A DNA stretch of 64,000 bases, taken from assembly GCA_963971405.1 (NCBI GenBank), contig OZ020485.1, positions 18,137,065 through 18,201,064 of the forward strand, read 5' to 3'. The notes beneath the pieces are model-generated. The model was given only the letters and a program-made list of their open reading frames with translations. It had not been told where the DNA came from and did no database searches. Below, piece by piece: positions 63,351 through 64,000 of the stretch (within the stretch, counting starts at the first letter, position 1; each line of letters starts with the position of its first letter). The translations under genes and the position numbers were made by a program. The stretch comes from Psococerastis gibbosa (lineage: Eukaryota > Arthropoda > Insecta > Psocodea > Psocidae).

Positions 63351-64000
63351 CACTATAAAGAGACCCCACCAACTTATAGAAAAATTTCCTCTAGTTAACG
63401 GCAAAAAGTTTCTAGAGGTAAAATAGTGTTTACTCATTTACCGAAGCAAAGTCTTTTGGAAGTTGGTCGGAGATACCCAAATAAGGAAGTAAAAAATATT
63501 CTATCTAAAAAATCGTACAAGATTACATAACCAGCAACTTGACATTAGATCCTGTGCCAGATGACAGAAAAAATTGGAGAAAAAAAAATTAAATCGTGTT
63601 TTGTGTTGCCTAAAATGTTTACAACCTATCAAGAGCAGATTGCCCCATATAAACAGCAAAAACTTTTAGCCTGATTTGAACATGACAATAAAATAAACAC
63701 ATTTACGATTAAATGGGGTTCCATAAAGACAGGAGGGGTGCTATCACTGAAGGGTCCCTAAATATGTGTGTTTCTATTCGAATAAAAAAATCAGGGTTCT
63801 TCAAGTAGATTTAACGAACTAATTTGTAATGCATAACTAATGGATGTATTGCGATCAAGGGTTCGAGTCTCACTCTTTTAAAGAACCAGTATGACTGAAC
63901 CCGTACAAATGCTTTGGCGCTTTGCTATTTATCAATTTGAATTAGTATAGGTACTGAGATAGATAATTCCTACCAGTAAACTACAAGTAGTCCCCAATAA
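63351..64000. other. intergenic DNA to window end
   Basis: No gene or repeat recognised. Confidence 0.4.

Noticed and set aside
58000-64000. Missing 5' exons of the ARID3 gene
   Set aside because: No minus-strand frame with the expected N-terminal ARID sequence preceding TPITRLPIMAK was seen; they are presumably outside the window.

Overview
The window looks like a stretch of an invertebrate animal genome. It is AT-rich, intron-rich and dense in transposons, with no operons or bacterial signals. The one recognisable host gene is an ARID3/dead ringer homologue, whose C-terminal part resembles the arthropod protein more than the vertebrate one. With the tRNA-derived SINEs, I-, jockey- and RTE-type LINEs, a Ty3/gypsy element and a Penelope-type GIY-YIG fragment, this suggests an arthropod, possibly a crustacean. 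The species cannot be fixed from the sequence.

Layout. 1-165 ends an unidentified coding exon. 1.3-12 kb is intergenic: LINE pieces (including a 5'-truncated I-group LINE with an open 570-codon frame at 2.9-4.6 kb), a GC-rich island near 7.7 kb, SINEs and MITEs. 12-23.6 kb is the richest block. It has two composite PIF/Harbinger MITEs and then an 8-9 kb region bounded by inverted repeats, holding a complete three-exon THAP-DDE (ISL2EU-like) transposase gene, a two-exon Harbinger transposase, and an antisense MADF(-BESS) partner gene of the same Harbinger. A third composite MITE follows. 23.6-26.1 kb is a hAT-like shell with a perfect 8-bp target duplication. 26.1-29.6 kb is a decayed minus-strand Ty3/gypsy element. 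30-34.7 kb is mostly unannotated apart from a large foldback element and the empty-site copy for one MITE. 35.1-38.1 kb is a near full-length minus-strand jockey-like LINE with one stop and two frameshifts, lying between inverted copies of a 0.3-kb repeat.

43.2-57.6 kb is the 3' part of the ARID3 gene on the minus strand: four exons with matching phases, running from inside the ARID domain to the stop codon. Its 5' exons lie beyond the window or were not seen. Its introns and flanks contain SINEs, hAT, Harbinger and pogo MITEs, RTE remnants, a GIY-YIG fragment, and a hammerhead-ribozyme core near 46.4 kb inside a palindromic repeat. 57.8-63.4 kb is a series of hAT and Tigger MITEs, several with exact target-site duplications and two containing nested insertions, plus a 0.6-kb-period tandem duplication.

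How the parts relate. The Harbinger transposase and the MADF protein would normally act together: the MADF protein binds DNA and assists the transposase, which cuts the terminal inverted repeats. The many TAA/TTA-flanked MITEs here are the expected non-autonomous substrates, and three of them still carry the start codon and first ~23 codons of a MADF gene. The ARID3 gene is an ordinary host transcription factor that has accumulated transposons in its introns.
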